DNA from: Manis javanica | Taxonomy: Eukaryota; Chordata; Mammalia; Pholidota; Manidae | Assembly: GCF_040802235.1 (NCBI RefSeq) | Contig: NC_133169.1 | Span: 44,461,034 to 44,525,033, forward strand | Direction of reading: 5' to 3' | Length of the DNA stretch: 64,000 nt | Shown: piece by piece, positions 38,024 to 48,865 of the stretch | Numbering within the stretch: position 1 is the stretch's first letter | Layout of the letters: each line of letters starts with the position of its first letter | Program-made: the position numbers and the translations under genes | The notes under the pieces: model-generated | What the model saw: only the letters and a program-made list of their open reading frames with translations | What the model was told of the DNA's origin: nothing | Databases searched by the model: none

Positions 38024-38387
38024 CGGAGTGTAAGAACAAAGAAAAACTGAAGGAAGAAAACAGCAGCAGAATCACAGAACCCAAGAATAGACCAATAGTT
38101 ATCAAAAGGAAAGGGACTGGGGAGGATGGGTGGGAAGGGAGGGATAAGGGCAGGGAAAAAGAAAGGGGGCATTAGATTAGCATGTATAATGTGGGGGGGC
38201 ATGGGGAGGGCTGTGCAACACAGAGAAGACAAGTAGTGATTATACAGCATCTTACTACTCTGATGGACAGTGACTGTAATGGGGTTTGTGGGGGGTACTT
38301 GGTGAAGGGGAGAGCCTAGTAAATATAATGTTCTTCATGTAACTGTAGATTAATGATAACAAAATTAAAAATTAAAAAATTAAAAAA
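38024..38387 (+). mobile_element. Short L1 3' UTR-only insertion
   Basis: Begins GGAGTGTAAGAACAAAG (the ORF2 stop/3' UTR start in L1-C reads GGAGTATAAGAAC). It contains CAGCAGCAGAATCACAGAAC, a G-rich tract at 38,118-38,155 and a TAGATTAATGATAACAAAAT end with an AT-rich tail. It is severely 5'-truncated (about 360 bp), of the same 3' UTR family as L1-C. Confidence 0.88.
38118..38155 (+). other. G-quadruplex-capable tract in L1 3' UTR
   Basis: Five or more runs of three or four G with short gaps inside the short L1 3' end. The equivalent C-rich tracts occur in L1-C at about 39,435-39,470 and 39,915-39,950. Confidence 0.6.
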
Positions 38388-38495
38388 TGGAAAAATGGCT
38401 CTACCGAGAGTAGAAAAACATGAAAAAGAATGGATCCAAACAAGACGCTTCCAAAATCTAATATCTCTTTGAAAGGAGGGAAAAACACAAAATAT
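38388..38495 (+). repeat. Right part of a block paralogous to 47,447-47,550
   Basis: GGAAAAATGGCTCTACCGAG, GAGTAGAAAAACATGAAAAA and a TTTGAAAGGAGGGAAAAACA end are nearly identical to the OR 3' flank. The similarity ends after ACACAAAA in both. Confidence 0.8.
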
Positions 38496-39145
38496 TGATA
38501 ACCCAGAGTCACTGATTGACATGCATTTCCATGAAATGTTGAGAAGTTTCTAGTGGATTCTATGTGTCAAAAGTGGAAATTGTTGAAAGATTGAAGCTTT
38601 TAAAAAGTCAGTCTTACGTTGATCCAAACCTCAGACTCACACTTATTTAGATGTAAAAGTTCACTTAGTTTTTTTGAGATTATTTCTTCATTTATAAATT
38701 GTTTATATTAAATTATGTATTTAAATATTACACAGTATGGATGATTTCCTATTATTTAAAATACTGATTGTGACAACTGTAGTCATTAAACAGTTTAAAA
38801 TCATGTGGGATCTAAGTGATAGTAAAATTTTAATTTGTTAGGGAAAAGAAGAGTTTAAAAATAAAGGCACTGTTTAACATGAATTTTTTAGCTTACTATC
38901 TTAATGAGATAAATGTCTGTGAGGGATTCATGCCAAAATTAACAGTAATTTAAGAAAGCAATTCAGTTGTTTAAAAATGAGATTTACAATACGGAAAATA
39001 ACATTCAGAAAATAAATATGGGAAAACAGGTCACTTTTTTTTTGTTTTGTTTGACAACCATATGTGATTAACTTCAGGATGTGTCAACATGTAGACCAAA
39101 ATTCATAAAATCTATCATAGTAAAAACTTAGAATATTTTGTAAAT
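38496..39145. other. AT-rich unique DNA
   Basis: No gene or repeat recognised. It was contiguous with 45,583 onward before the L1-C insertion. Confidence 0.6.
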
Positions 39146-39164
39146 TGATCACACATTAATCTTT
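39146..39164 (+). repeat. Target-site duplication, left of L1-C
   Basis: TGATCACACATTAATCTTT, perfectly repeated at 45,564-45,582. Confidence 0.9.
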
Positions 39165-39665
39165 TTTCTTTTTTTTCCCAAAATATATGTTTACTTTACC
39201 CACATTTTTTTAATTCATTTTATTATCATTAATCTACAATTATATGAAGAACATTATGGTTACTAGACTCCCCCTTCACCAAGTCCTACCCCACAAACCC
39301 CATTACAGTCACTGTCCAACAGCGTAGTAAGAGGCTGTAGACTCACTACTTATCTGTGTTGCACATCCCTCCCTATGCTCCCCCCCCAACATTATACATG
39401 CTAATTGTAAGGCACCCTTTCTTGTTCCCTGCCCTTATCCCTCCCTTCCCACCCCTCCTGCCCAGTCCCTTTCCCTTTGGTAACCGTTAGTCCATTCTTG
39501 GGTTCTGTGATTCTTCTGCTGTTTTTTTCCTTCAGTTTTTCTTTGTTCCTATACTCCACATATGAGCGAAATCATTTGCTACTTGTCTTTCTCTGCCTGG
39601 CTTATTTCACTGAGCATAATACCCTCTAGCTCCATCCATGTTGTTGCAAATGGTAGGATTTGTTT
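39165..39665 (-). mobile_element. Extra L1 3' end abutting L1-C, antisense
   Basis: A 0.5-kb L1 3' end (poly-T, 3' UTR with C-rich tract, end of ORF2 up to a 'gttgcaaatggtaggattt' block) lies directly in front of a second, nearly identical 3' end at 39,690-40,140. It sits inside the same outer target-site duplication as L1-C, so it is probably a 5'-truncated L1 that inserted into the L1-C A-tail, or else a doubled 3' end. Confidence 0.85.
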
Positions 39666-40026
39666 TCATTTTTTTATTTTTACTTTTATTTTTATTTTGG
39701 TATCATTAATCTACAATTAAATGAAGAACATTATGTTTACTAGGCTCCCCCCTTCACCAAGTCCCCCCCACATACCCCCTCACCGTCATGGTCCATCTGC
39801 GTAGTAAGATGCTGTAAAATCACTACTTGTTTCTCTGTGTTGCACAGCTCTTCCTGTGCCCCCAACACACTATACGTGCTAATCATAATGCCCTCTTTCT
39901 TTTTCCCTGCCCTTATCCCTCCCTTCCCACCGATCCTCCCCAGTCCCTTTCCCTTTGGTAACTGTTAGTCCGTTCTTGGGTTCTGTGATTCTGCTGCTGT
40001 TTTGTTCCTTCAGTTTTCCTTAGTTC

Positions 40027-43000
40027 TTATACTCCACATATGAGAGAAATCACTTGGTACTTGTCTTTCTCTGCCTGGCTTATTTCACTGAACATAATAC
40101 TATCTAGCTCCATCCATGTTGTTGTGAATGGTAGGATCTTTTTTTTTTCTTATGGCTGAGTAATATTCCATTGTGTATATGTACTACATCTTCTTTGTTA
40201 ATTCATCTACTGATGGACATTTAGGTTGCTTCCATATCTTGGCTATTGTAAATAGTGCAGCGATAAACATAGGGGTGCATCTGTCTTTTTCAAACTGGAG
40301 TGCTGCATTCTTTGGGTAAATTCCTAGAAGTAGAATTACAGGGTCAAATGGTATTTCTATTTTGAGCTTTTTGAGGAACCTCCATACTGCTTTCCACAAT
40401 GGTTGAACTAATTTGCATTCCCACCAGCAGTGTAGCAGGATTTCCCTTTCTCTGCAACCTCGCCAACATTTGCTGTTGTTTGTCTTTTGGATGGTGGTGA
40501 TCCTTACTGGTGTGAGGTGATATCTCATTGTGCTTTTAATTTGCATTTATCTGATGATTAGCTATGTGGAGCATCTTTTCATGTGTCTGTTGGCAATCTG
40601 AATTCTTCTTTACAGAACTATCTGTTTAGCTCCTGTGCCCATTTTTTATTTGGATTATTTCCTTTTGTTTATTGAGGTACATGACCTAGTTACATATTTT
40701 GAATGTCAACCCTTTATCGGATCTGTCATTTGTGAATATATTCTCCCATACTGTAGGGTACCTTTTTGTTCTATTGATGGTGTCCTTTGCTGCACAGAAG
40801 CTTTTCAGCTTGATATAGTCCCAGTTTTTCATTTTTGCCTTTGTTTCCCTTGCCTGGGGAGATATGTTCATGAAGAAGTCACTCATGTTTATGTCTAAGA
40901 AATTTTTGCCTATGTTTTTTTCCAAGAGTTTTATGGTTTCATGACTTAGATTCAGGTCTTTGATCCATTTTGAGTTTACTTTTGTGTATGGGGTTAGACA
41001 ATAATCCAGTTTCATTCCCTTACATGAAGCTGTCCAGTTTTGCCAACACCAGCTGTTGAAGAGGCTGTCATTTCCCCATTGTACATCCATGGCTCCTTTA
41101 TCATATACTAATTGACTGTATATGTTTGAGTTAATGTCTGTACTCTCTATTCTGTTCCACTGGTCTGTTGGTCTGTTCTTGTGCCAGTACCAAACTGTCT
41201 TGATTACTGTGGCTTTGTAGTAGAGCTTGAAGTTGGGGAGCGAGATCCCCGCCACTTTTTTCTTCCTTCTCAGGATTGCTTTGGCTATTTGGGGTCTTTG
41301 GTGGTCCATGTGAATTTTACAACTATTTGTTCCAGATTGTTTAAGAATGTTGTTGGTAATTTGATAGGGATTGCTTCAACTCTGTATATTGCTTTGGGCA
41401 GTATGGCCATTTTGACGATATTAATTCTTCCTAGCCAAGAGCATGGGATGAGTTTCCATTTGTTACTGTCCTCTTTAGTTTCTCCTAAGAGTGTCTTATA
41501 CTTTTCAGGGTATAGGTCTTTCACTTCTTTGGTAAGGTTTATTCCTAAGTATTATATTCTTTTTGATGCAATTGTGAATGGAATTCATTTCCTGATTTCT
41601 CTTTCTATTAGTTCATTGTTAGTGTATATGAAAGTCACAGATTTCTGTGTGTTAATTTTGTATCCTGCAAATTTGCTGTATTGATATCACTTCTAGTAGT
41701 TTTGGAGTGAAGTCTTTAGGGTTTTTTATGTACAATATCATGTCATCTGCAAATAGTGACAGTTTGACTTCTTCTTTCCCAATTTGGATTCCTTGTATTT
41801 CTTTGTTTTGTCTAATTGCTGTGGCTAGGACCTCCAGTACAATGTTGAATAACAGAGGGGAGAGTGGGCATCCCTGTCTTGGTCCCGAACGCAGAGGAAA
41901 AGCTTTCAGCTTCTCGCTGTTCAGTATGATGTTGGCTGTGGGTTTATCATATATGGCCTTTATTATGTTGAGGTACCTGCCCTCTATACCCTTTTTGTTG
42001 ATAATTTTTATCATGAATGGATGTTCAATTTTGTTGAATGCTTTTTCAGCGTCTATGAGGATGATCATGTGGTTTTTGTCCTTCTTTTTGTTTATGTGGT
42101 GGATGATGTTGTTGGATTTTCGAATGTCGTACCATCTTTGCATCCCTGTGATGAATCACACTTGGTTATGGTTATTGGTCTGTAATTTTCTTTTTTGGTG
42201 GGGCCTTTGCCTGGTTTTGGTATTAGGGTGATGTTGGCTTCATAGAATGTGTTTTGGAGTATTCCCTCCTCTTCTATTTTTTGGAAAACTTTAAGGAGAA
42301 TGGGTACTATATCTTCTCTGTATGTCTGATAAAATTCTGAGGTAAATCCATCTGGCCCGGGGGTTTTGTTCTTGGGTAGTTTTTTGATTCCCACTTCAAT
42401 TTCTTTGCTGGTAATTGGTTTGTTTAAGTTTTGTGTTTCTTCCTTGGTCAGTCTGTGAAGCTCTTATTTTTCTAGGAAGTTGTCCATTTCTTCAAGGTTT
42501 TCCAGCTTCTTAGCATATAGGTTTTCATAGTAGTCTCTAATAATTCTTTGTATTTATTTTGGGTCTATTGTGATGTTTCCTTTCTCATTTCTGATTATGT
42601 TGATGTGTGTTGATTATCTTTTTCTCTTAATAAGTCTGACTATAGGCTTATCTATTTTGTTTATTTTCTCAAAGAACCAGCTCTTGGTTTCATTCATTTT
42701 TTTTATTGTTTTATTCTTCTCAATTTTGTTTATTTCTTCTCTGATCTTTATTATGTCCCTCCTTCTGCTTTCTTTAGGCCTCATTTGTTATTCTTTTTCC
42801 AATTTTAATATTGTAACGTTAGACTATTCATTTGGCTTTGTTCTTTCTTCTTTAAATATGCCTGGATTGCCATCTATTTTCCTCTTAAGACTGCTTTCGC
42901 TGCATCCCACAGAATATGGGTCTTTATGTTGTTGTCATTTATTTCCATATATTGCTGGATCTCCATTTTAATTTGGTCATTGATTCATTGACTTTTTAGA

Positions 43001-43760
43001 AGCATGTTGTTAAGTCTCCATGTGTTTGTGAGCCTTTTTGCTTTCTTTGTACAATTTATTTCTAGTTTTATACCTTTGTGGTCTGAAAAGTTTGTTTGTA
43101 GAATTTCAATCTTTTTCAATTTACTGCGGCTCTTTTTGTGGCCTAGTATGTGGTTTCTGGAGAATGTTCCATGTGCACTTGAAAACAATGTGTATCCTGT
43201 TGCTTTTGGGTGTAGATTTCTATAGATATCTATTAGGTCCATCTGTTCTAGTGTGTTGTTCAGGGCCTCTATGTCCTTACTTATTTTCTGCCCAGTGGAT
43301 CTATACTTTGGGGTGAGTAGTGTGTTGAAGTCTCCTACAATGAATGCATTGCAGTCTATTTCCCTCTTTAGTTCTGTTAGTATTTGCTTCACATATGCTG
43401 GTGCTCCTGTATTGGATGCATATATATTTAGAATGGTTATGTCCTCTTGTTGGACTGAGCCCTTTATCATTATGTAATATCCTTCTTTATCTCTTGTTAC
43501 TTTCTTGGTTTGAAGTCTATTTTGTCTGATACAAGTACTGCAACATCTGAATTTTTCTCCTTGTGGTTTGCATGAAATATCTTTTTCCACCCCTTGACTT
43601 TTAGTCTGTGCATGTCTTTTAGTTTGAGGTGAGTCTCTTGTAAGCAGCATATAGATGGGTCTTGTTTTTTTATCCATTCACTGACTCTATGTCTTTTGAT
43701 CGGTGCATTCAGTCCATTGATATTTAGGGTGATTATTGATAGGTATGTACTTATTGCCAT
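40027..43760 (-). pseudogene. L1-C ORF2p pseudogene
   Basis: Start ATG at 43,760 (MAISTYLSIITLNINGLNAP). The endonuclease motifs TLNINGL and CLQETHL are intact, followed by frameshifts near 43,530-43,500. A later endonuclease block is about 43,170. RT motifs: [14 protein letters not shown] (about 42,360), [13 protein letters not shown] (about 42,050), [10 protein letters not shown] (about 41,870) and the catalytic FADDMILY (about 41,755-41,731). The C-terminal CX3CX7HX4C ([18 protein letters not shown]) is about 40,468-40,418. The reading frame is split into about seven pieces, so no active protein is expected. Confidence 0.92.
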
Positions 43761-44027
43761 TTCAGGCTTTAGATTCGCGGTTACCAAATGTTCCAGGTTA
43801 CTTTCCTTACTATCTAAGACTCAAACTTAACTCACTTATTATCTATTACAAACACAATCTATGGGTTCTTTTTTATTTCTCCTCCTTTTTCTTTCTCCTT
43901 CATTCTTTATATATTAGGTATCAAATTCTGTACTTTTTGTCTATCCCTTGATTGACTTTGGGGATAGTCAATTTAATTTTGCATTTGCCTTGCAATCAGC
44001 TGCTCCACCCTCTCTACTGTGGTTTTA

Positions 44028-44921
44028 CTACCTCTGGTGACAGCTATCCAACCCTAGGAACATTTCCATCTATAGAAGTCTCTCCAAAATAGCCTGCAGA
44101 GATGGTTTGTGGGAGGTAAACTCTCTCAGCTTTTGCTTATCTGGAAATTGTTTAATCCCTCCTTAAAATTTAAATGATATTCTCGCTGGATAAAGTAACC
44201 TTGGTTCCAGGCCCTTCTGCTTCATGGCATTAAATACATCATGCCACTTCCTTTTGGCTTGTAAAGTTTCTGCTGAGAAGTCTGATGTTAGCCTGATGGG
44301 CTTTCCTTTGTATGTGATCTTATTTCTGCCTCTGGCTGCTTTTAACAGTCTGTCCTTGTCCTTGATCTTTCCCATTTTAATTACTATATGTCTTGGTGTT
44401 GTCTTCCTTGGGTCCCTTGTGTTGGGAGATCTGTGGATCTCCATGGCCTGAGAGACTATCCCCTTCCTCAGATTGGGGAAGCTTTCAGAACCTACCTCCT
44501 CAAAGACACTTTCTGTTCTTTTCTTGCTGTCTTCCTCTTCTGCTGTCCCTATAATGCAAATATTGTTCCGCTTGGATTGGTCACATAGTTCTTTCAATTT
44601 TCTTTCATTCTTAGACATCCTTTTTTCTCTCTGTGCCACAGATTCTTTGTATTCCTCTTCTCTAGTTTATATTTCATTTATTGTCTCCTCCACCATATCC
44701 AACCTGCTTTTAATACCGTCCATCGTGCTCTTCAATGATTGGATCTCTGACCTGAATTCATTCCTGAGTTCTTGAATGTCTTTCCGTACCTCCATTAGAA
44801 TGTTGGTGACTTTTATTTTGAACTCCCTTTCAGGAAGAGTCACAAGCTCCATATCATTTAAATCTTTCTTGGGAATTGTATTAATAATTTTACTCTGGAC
44901 AAGGCTCCTTTGGCATTTCAT
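44028..44921 (-). pseudogene. L1-C ORF1p pseudogene, nearly intact
   Basis: Start ATG at 44,921 (MKCQRSLVQS). A coiled coil follows (about residues 45-110, IQELRNEFRSEIQSLKSTMD...), interrupted by an in-frame TAA at about 44,667. The frame then continues through the RRM (RNNICIIGTAEEED) and C-terminal domain (RKTTPRHIVIKMGKIKDKD, LTSDFSAETLQAKRKWHDV) to a second TAA at about 44,163 after ISFKF. Two nonsense changes are the main lesions seen. Confidence 0.88.
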
Positions 44922-45563
44922 GTTTGTATATACCATCCTTTAGAGTCCAGAAACTCTACTCTGGAGCTACTCAGCCCCTGAAGCAATGTCAGGGGTCGCA
45001 GGGGAGTGGTACTGTTGTCTGGGGGGAGGAAAGAGGTGTTCCCCTCCTCCTGGCTCCTGTGCCTGTCTCCACTGCCTGAGCCAGTGGGCCGGTCACAAAG
45101 GTATACGTTTTTGTCCCAGAGCAGCTGGTAAAGGATCCCTGCTTTCCACAAGTGGCCAGAATCCCCATATCCCCAAGAACTCTGCCTGTATTAACTTTCC
45201 AATCCGGTAGTCATGGGAGTCTCATGAAAGCACAATGAAATGTAGGTTGGTGCTTCCAGAGCAGATCTCTGGAGCTAGGTATTGAGCATTTCCAAGCCTT
45301 CCACTCCCTCCCTGCCCCATTTCTCTTCCTCCCGCTGGTGAGCTGAGGTGGGGTCAGGGGTTTGGGTCCCACAGAGCCTCAGCTCTGGTACATTACCATG
45401 TTTGGTGAGGTCTGCTCTTTTCTCCAGTTGTGTGCAGTCTGATGCCGTCCTCTTTCTTGTTGCTCTCTCAGGATTAGTTCTGCTAACTATATTTTCTTAT
45501 TGTATCCAGTTTTAGGAGGAAGCCTCTGTCTCTCCTCTCACGCCACCATCCGTAATCCATTCC
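44922..45563 (-). promoter_or_regulatory. L1-C 5' UTR (internal promoter region)
   Basis: About 640 bp, GC-richer, non-tandem. Read on the minus strand it begins GGATTACGGATGGTGGCGTG, which resembles a decayed YY1-type start (ATGGCGGC). Many mammalian L1 5' UTRs also have antisense activity, which here would fire toward the OR exon. Activity is inference only. Confidence 0.65.
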
Positions 45564-45582
45564 TGATCACACATTAATCTTT
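45564..45582 (+). repeat. Target-site duplication, right of L1-C
   Basis: TGATCACACATTAATCTTT, identical to 39,146-39,164. Confidence 0.9.
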
Positions 45583-46175
45583 AACTACCAAAGTTCACTT
45601 CCGCTAGACAGGTGCCTCTTGAACATGCTCTCATGAAGTTTCATTTTTCTTCCAAACATTTACTAAGTGATTCTTTTCAAAAATTTAAATAACTTTCCAG
45701 AAAAATTATATTTGAAAATGTTACAAAGTATAAATCTATCAGTTCCAGCTTTGGATCTCATAGCAATGCCAAGATTTTATAAAAGTGTAGAAACACTTAA
45801 TCTTAATTTCACTTATGTTGATAAATCCAGTTATGGATTTACACTCATCCATAGACAGAAAAGCTCTGAACAACTCTCTCTGAGAACTTACTTCAAGTGA
45901 AAGATCTTTTTATACATATCAGAGTTGACCTTCATTAAGCAACATACTCCATGAGCCAGATGCAAGTGCAGTGAGGGGCCCACAGCCTGTGTGTCCTGGC
46001 CAAGCAGCAGGACCTGAGAACCTGACCCTCAGAGCCCCACTCCTTTCCTCTGCTCCGGACAGGAATGAGACGAGCAGGCCAGGAGACCAAAGGTGGAACT
46101 TTCCACAACAAAAATTACAACAGAATAAAACAGAAGTAAGCGCTGTGAAAGAAACTCAGACAATTTTATTATTTA
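45583..46175 (+). other. OR upstream region (likely 5' intron)
   Basis: Single-copy DNA between L1-C and the OR exon. It contains a short GC-richer stretch at 45,960-46,090. No promoter was identified. OR genes usually have one or more non-coding 5' exons several kilobases upstream, so this is probably intronic. Confidence 0.5.
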
Positions 46176-46222
46176 TTTTTCTACTTCCTGTCTTTCATTG
46201 TTTATCCCTTTTGTGTTCCAGC
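46176..46222 (+). promoter_or_regulatory. Predicted 3' splice site before the OR coding exon
   Basis: A long pyrimidine-rich tract (TTTTCTACTTCCTGTCTTTC, then TTTATCCCTTTTGTG) ends in TTCCAG at 46,221. This acceptor lies 29 bp upstream of the OR ATG, exactly where OR coding exons normally begin. It supports a spliced 5' UTR exon upstream and argues that the gene is not a processed retrocopy. Confidence 0.75.
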
Positions 46223-46250
46223 ACATTTGTGTAAACCAGCATTTCCAGAA

Positions 46251-47186
46251 ATGGCCAATTCCACCATGGTGCCTGAGTTTCTCCTCGTGGCCTTTGCTGA
46301 GATACTGAAGTTAAGGGTCCTACATGCCCTGTTATTCCTACTGATGTACTTAGCCACCCTGTTAGGGAATCTTCTCATCATCACTGCCACCACTCTGGAC
46401 CAGAACCTTCACACACCCATGTACTTCTTCCTCAGGAACATGTCCATCTTAGACATGTGCTACATTTCTGTCACTGTGCCCAATGCCTGTGTCAACTCCT
46501 TCACTGACAACAGGACCATTTCAGTGGCTGGCTGTGCAGCTCAGATCTTCCTGGTCATTTATTGTGCATTTGTGGAGCTTCTGTTCCTCACCATCATGGC
46601 CTATGACCGCTATGTAGCCATCTGCCAGCCCCTCCACTACCCCGTCATCATTAACCACCAGTTTTGTGTCTTGATAACACTGGTTTCCCTGCTCAGTGGC
46701 CTCATCTATGCAGGTGTGCACACAGGAAACATATTCCGGCTGTCCTTCTGTCAGTACAACGTGGTCCATCAGTTCTTCTGTGACATCCCCTCTCTGCTGA
46801 GCCTCTCCTGCTCTGACACTTTCAGCAATGAGCTCTTAATTTTTATCTCTGCCATGGGGATTTATGGTGGCTGCTTTATCTTCATTGCCATGTCATACCT
46901 GCGCATATTTTCCACTGTGCTCAAGTTTCCAACCAGAGAGCAAGGCAAGGCCTTCTCCACGTGTGTCCCTCACCTCCTTGTGTTCTCTGTCTTCCTTGGT
47001 TCTGGCAGTGGTGTGTACCTAAGGCCTTCAGGAGCCTCTGACACAGTTCTGGACATGATTCTTTCTGTATTTTATACCATTGTTCCCCCATTCTTGAATC
47101 CTATCATCTACAGTCTTAGAAACAAACAAGTAAAGGAAGCTTTAAGGAAGGTAATATTGAGGAAGTTTTATTCAGGAAAATTATAA
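46251..47186 (+). CDS. Olfactory receptor, class II, OR14-like, intact
   Basis: A seven-transmembrane G-protein-coupled odorant receptor of olfactory neurons, coupling to G-olf and adenylate cyclase. The start is the ATG at 46,251 (MANSTMVPEF); upstream in-frame codons lack an ATG. The length of 311 aa is normal. Visible hallmarks: N-glycosylation site N3-S-T; GN at 39-40 in TM1; LHTPMYFFL 53-61 in TM2; C95 with C177 for the conserved disulfide, plus C167 and C187 in loop 2; MAYDRYVAIC 116-125 at the end of TM3; SY 215-216; KAFSTCVPHL 233-242 in TM6; PFLNPIIYSLRN 280-291 in TM7. No stop or frameshift. The words HQFFCDIP and SYLRIFSTVLKFP favour family OR14; the family call is from memory. A second ATG at codon 6 has a strong Kozak context. 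It is the only OR in the window. Confidence 0.93.
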   Translation: MANSTMVPEFLLVAFAEILKLRVLHALLFLLMYLATLLGNLLIITATTLDQNLHTPMYFFLRNMSILDMCYISVTVPNACVNSFTDNRTISVAGCAAQIFLVIYCAFVELLFLTIMAYDRYVAICQPLHYPVIINHQFCVLITLVSLLSGLIYAGVHTGNIFRLSFCQYNVVHQFFCDIPSLLSLSCSDTFSNELLIFISAMGIYGGCFIFIAMSYLRIFSTVLKFPTREQGKAFSTCVPHLLVFSVFLGSGSGVYLRPSGASDTVLDMILSVFYTIVPPFLNPIIYSLRNKQVKEALRKVILRKFYSGKL

Positions 47187-47384
47187 AGATTATCTTTGGA
47201 TTTATTCAAATGTCTCTTAGTAAGACTCAAACTTCTGTAAAATTCACTATTTTCTGTGTTTTGCGCATTAGATTGCCTACCCCTAAATTGCGTTCTCTAA
47301 ACCTGAGTGTTTGCTCTTTTAAAATAATTATTTTGTGTTTTGCATCACTCTATTTTCTAAAAAAAAATGAGTAGGGATTTCCAA
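47187..47384 (+). other. OR 3' flank (probable 3' UTR)
   Basis: AT-rich sequence after the stop. No AATAAA lies close by; the first good one downstream is at 47,963-47,968 (CCAATAAAAA), so a 3' UTR of about 0.8 kb is possible. Confidence 0.45.
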
Positions 47385-47550
47385 GTGAAATCCAAGTTCT
47401 GAGAAATATTTAAAATTCTTAGATATTTTCCATACACTACAGAAATGGAAAAATGGCTTTACCAAGAGTAGAAAAACATGAAAAAAGAATGGATACAAAG
47501 AAGAGGCTTCCAAATATAATATCTTTTTGAAAGGAGGTAAAAACACAAAA
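47385..47550 (+). repeat. Block paralogous to 37,990-38,495
   Basis: About 165 bp shared with the region 9 kb upstream, in the same orientation, here uninterrupted. It includes about 28 bp (TTAGATATTTTCCATACACT and the bases after it) missing at the other site, where an L1 3' end sits. It lies in the probable OR 3' UTR. Confidence 0.8.
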
Positions 47551-48000
47551 AAAGAAAAGTTAATTTTCTTCTCAGATATGTTATCTATCAGGGTTTTTTT
47601 AGTAAAATATCACACCTGGCAAATATGAAAACATGACCCCTAATTATTATTATTAGTATTAACTGATTACTTATTAGTATCAACATACAAATTGGCTATG
47701 TCAATTTGAAATTTATTTTAGTTTATTTATTTCTATAGCATAATCCTCTATCTGTACCTGTGGACTAAGAACCTGTATAAATATTTCCTTAACATAGTAT
47801 ATTTCATAAATTTTCATAACATAGCATATTTCCCTAAACTTTTTGTTTTACAAACTGGCATACACTTTTGCCTCATTAATTCATAAAAATATTGGCACAT
47901 ATTCAAGAACAAAGGAAAAGGAAATGAGTTCATACAAAATCATTCCTAACACAAAAAATCCCAATAAAAATATATTGTTTCCAGGTCAGGAGTCTAGAGG
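47551..48000. other. AT-rich DNA downstream of OR, candidate polyA signal
   Basis: AATAAA at 47,963-47,968 is the nearest clear polyadenylation hexamer downstream of the OR stop. No gene seen. Confidence 0.4.
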
Positions 48001-48275
48001 TCAGATGCCACAAGTGTCAGCAGGCTTCGCTGTCTCCTAGGGCTCTGAAGAGAATCTGTTCTGTGCCTCTAGGCTGGGTTCTGCTGGCTTTCTAGCAAGC
48101 TTTGGCATTCGCCGGTCTCTGCTGCATAACCCCCATCATGGCTGAATAAACTCTCATGTGGTGCTCTGTGTGTGTGTGTCTACTCCCAAACCTCACCTTT
48201 TGGTAAGAATGCCAGTCACACCAGAAGTTAGGGGCTTCAACATATGAATTTTGAGAGAACACATCTAACCCATAA
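48001..48275. mobile_element. Old interspersed repeat, family not named
   Basis: Ends with the familiar mammalian repeat wording 'aggggcttcaacatatgaat' followed by 'tttgagagaacacatctaac', and contains a short GTGTGTGTGTG run (about 48,169). It may be the same broad family as 12,620-12,935. Confidence 0.4.
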
Positions 48276-48865
48276 CATCAATTGAAAAAAGTAACTGAGT
48301 AGTTAGTTGACAGAGGAAAGTAAGAGATGTTTGAATAATAAAAATGAGCTGTTGTGATGCCACGGTAATTTATTTTCACTGTGTAAAACACTGAATGAAT
48401 CCAGGGGGTCCTTCACAGTGAGTTAAACAAGTCCTGCTGTGCCCAGGGAGGGGCTGGTTTCCTGAGGTCACGCAGAGTTCCATGGTCCCTTGTCTGTCTC
48501 AGTGGGTTAGAATTTGTTTGTGGTGAAATATAATGACCAGTTGTAATATCTTCAATAAAAGTGCTATATTATGTGCCCCCCTTTACTAGACTTCTCTTGC
48601 CCCCCTTCTTGAGTGTCGACAGGGTGGCCGCAGAAGGGCTAGGCAGATGATCGGGCTTCAGGTCTGGACCACCGCCTCGCTTTCACTCGGCGTTCTCATG
48701 GCATTTTCGTTTGTTTGTTTCCATGTCTTTCATACTCTGTTTGATACTGAATCAACTGATAGTTAAGCTAACAGGATGGTGGCTACACCATAGTACTCAA
48801 GACCTGTGAACTATACACCCAAGGAACAATTAGGATCAAACAACATAACGAATCTTTTTGGAACG
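48276..48865. other. Unique DNA
   Basis: No gene recognised. Confidence 0.5.

Larger units (their letters stand above)
39666..45563 (-). mobile_element. L1-C: full-length LINE-1, antisense, mutated
   Basis: From right to left: 5' UTR (45,563-44,922), ORF1 (44,921-44,028), spacer, ORF2 (43,760-40,027), 3' UTR and tail. The outer 19-bp direct repeat gives a clean target-site duplication. ORF1 has one clear internal stop plus one near its end; ORF2 has several frameshifts. Less decayed than L1-A. Its 5' end points towards the OR gene, 0.7 kb away. Confidence 0.93.

Noticed and set aside
46227..46250. Longer OR reading frame starting 8 codons upstream
   Set aside because: The upstream codon is TTG, not ATG, and it lies just 5 bp after the predicted splice acceptor. 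ATG at 46,251 gives the standard N-terminus and length.
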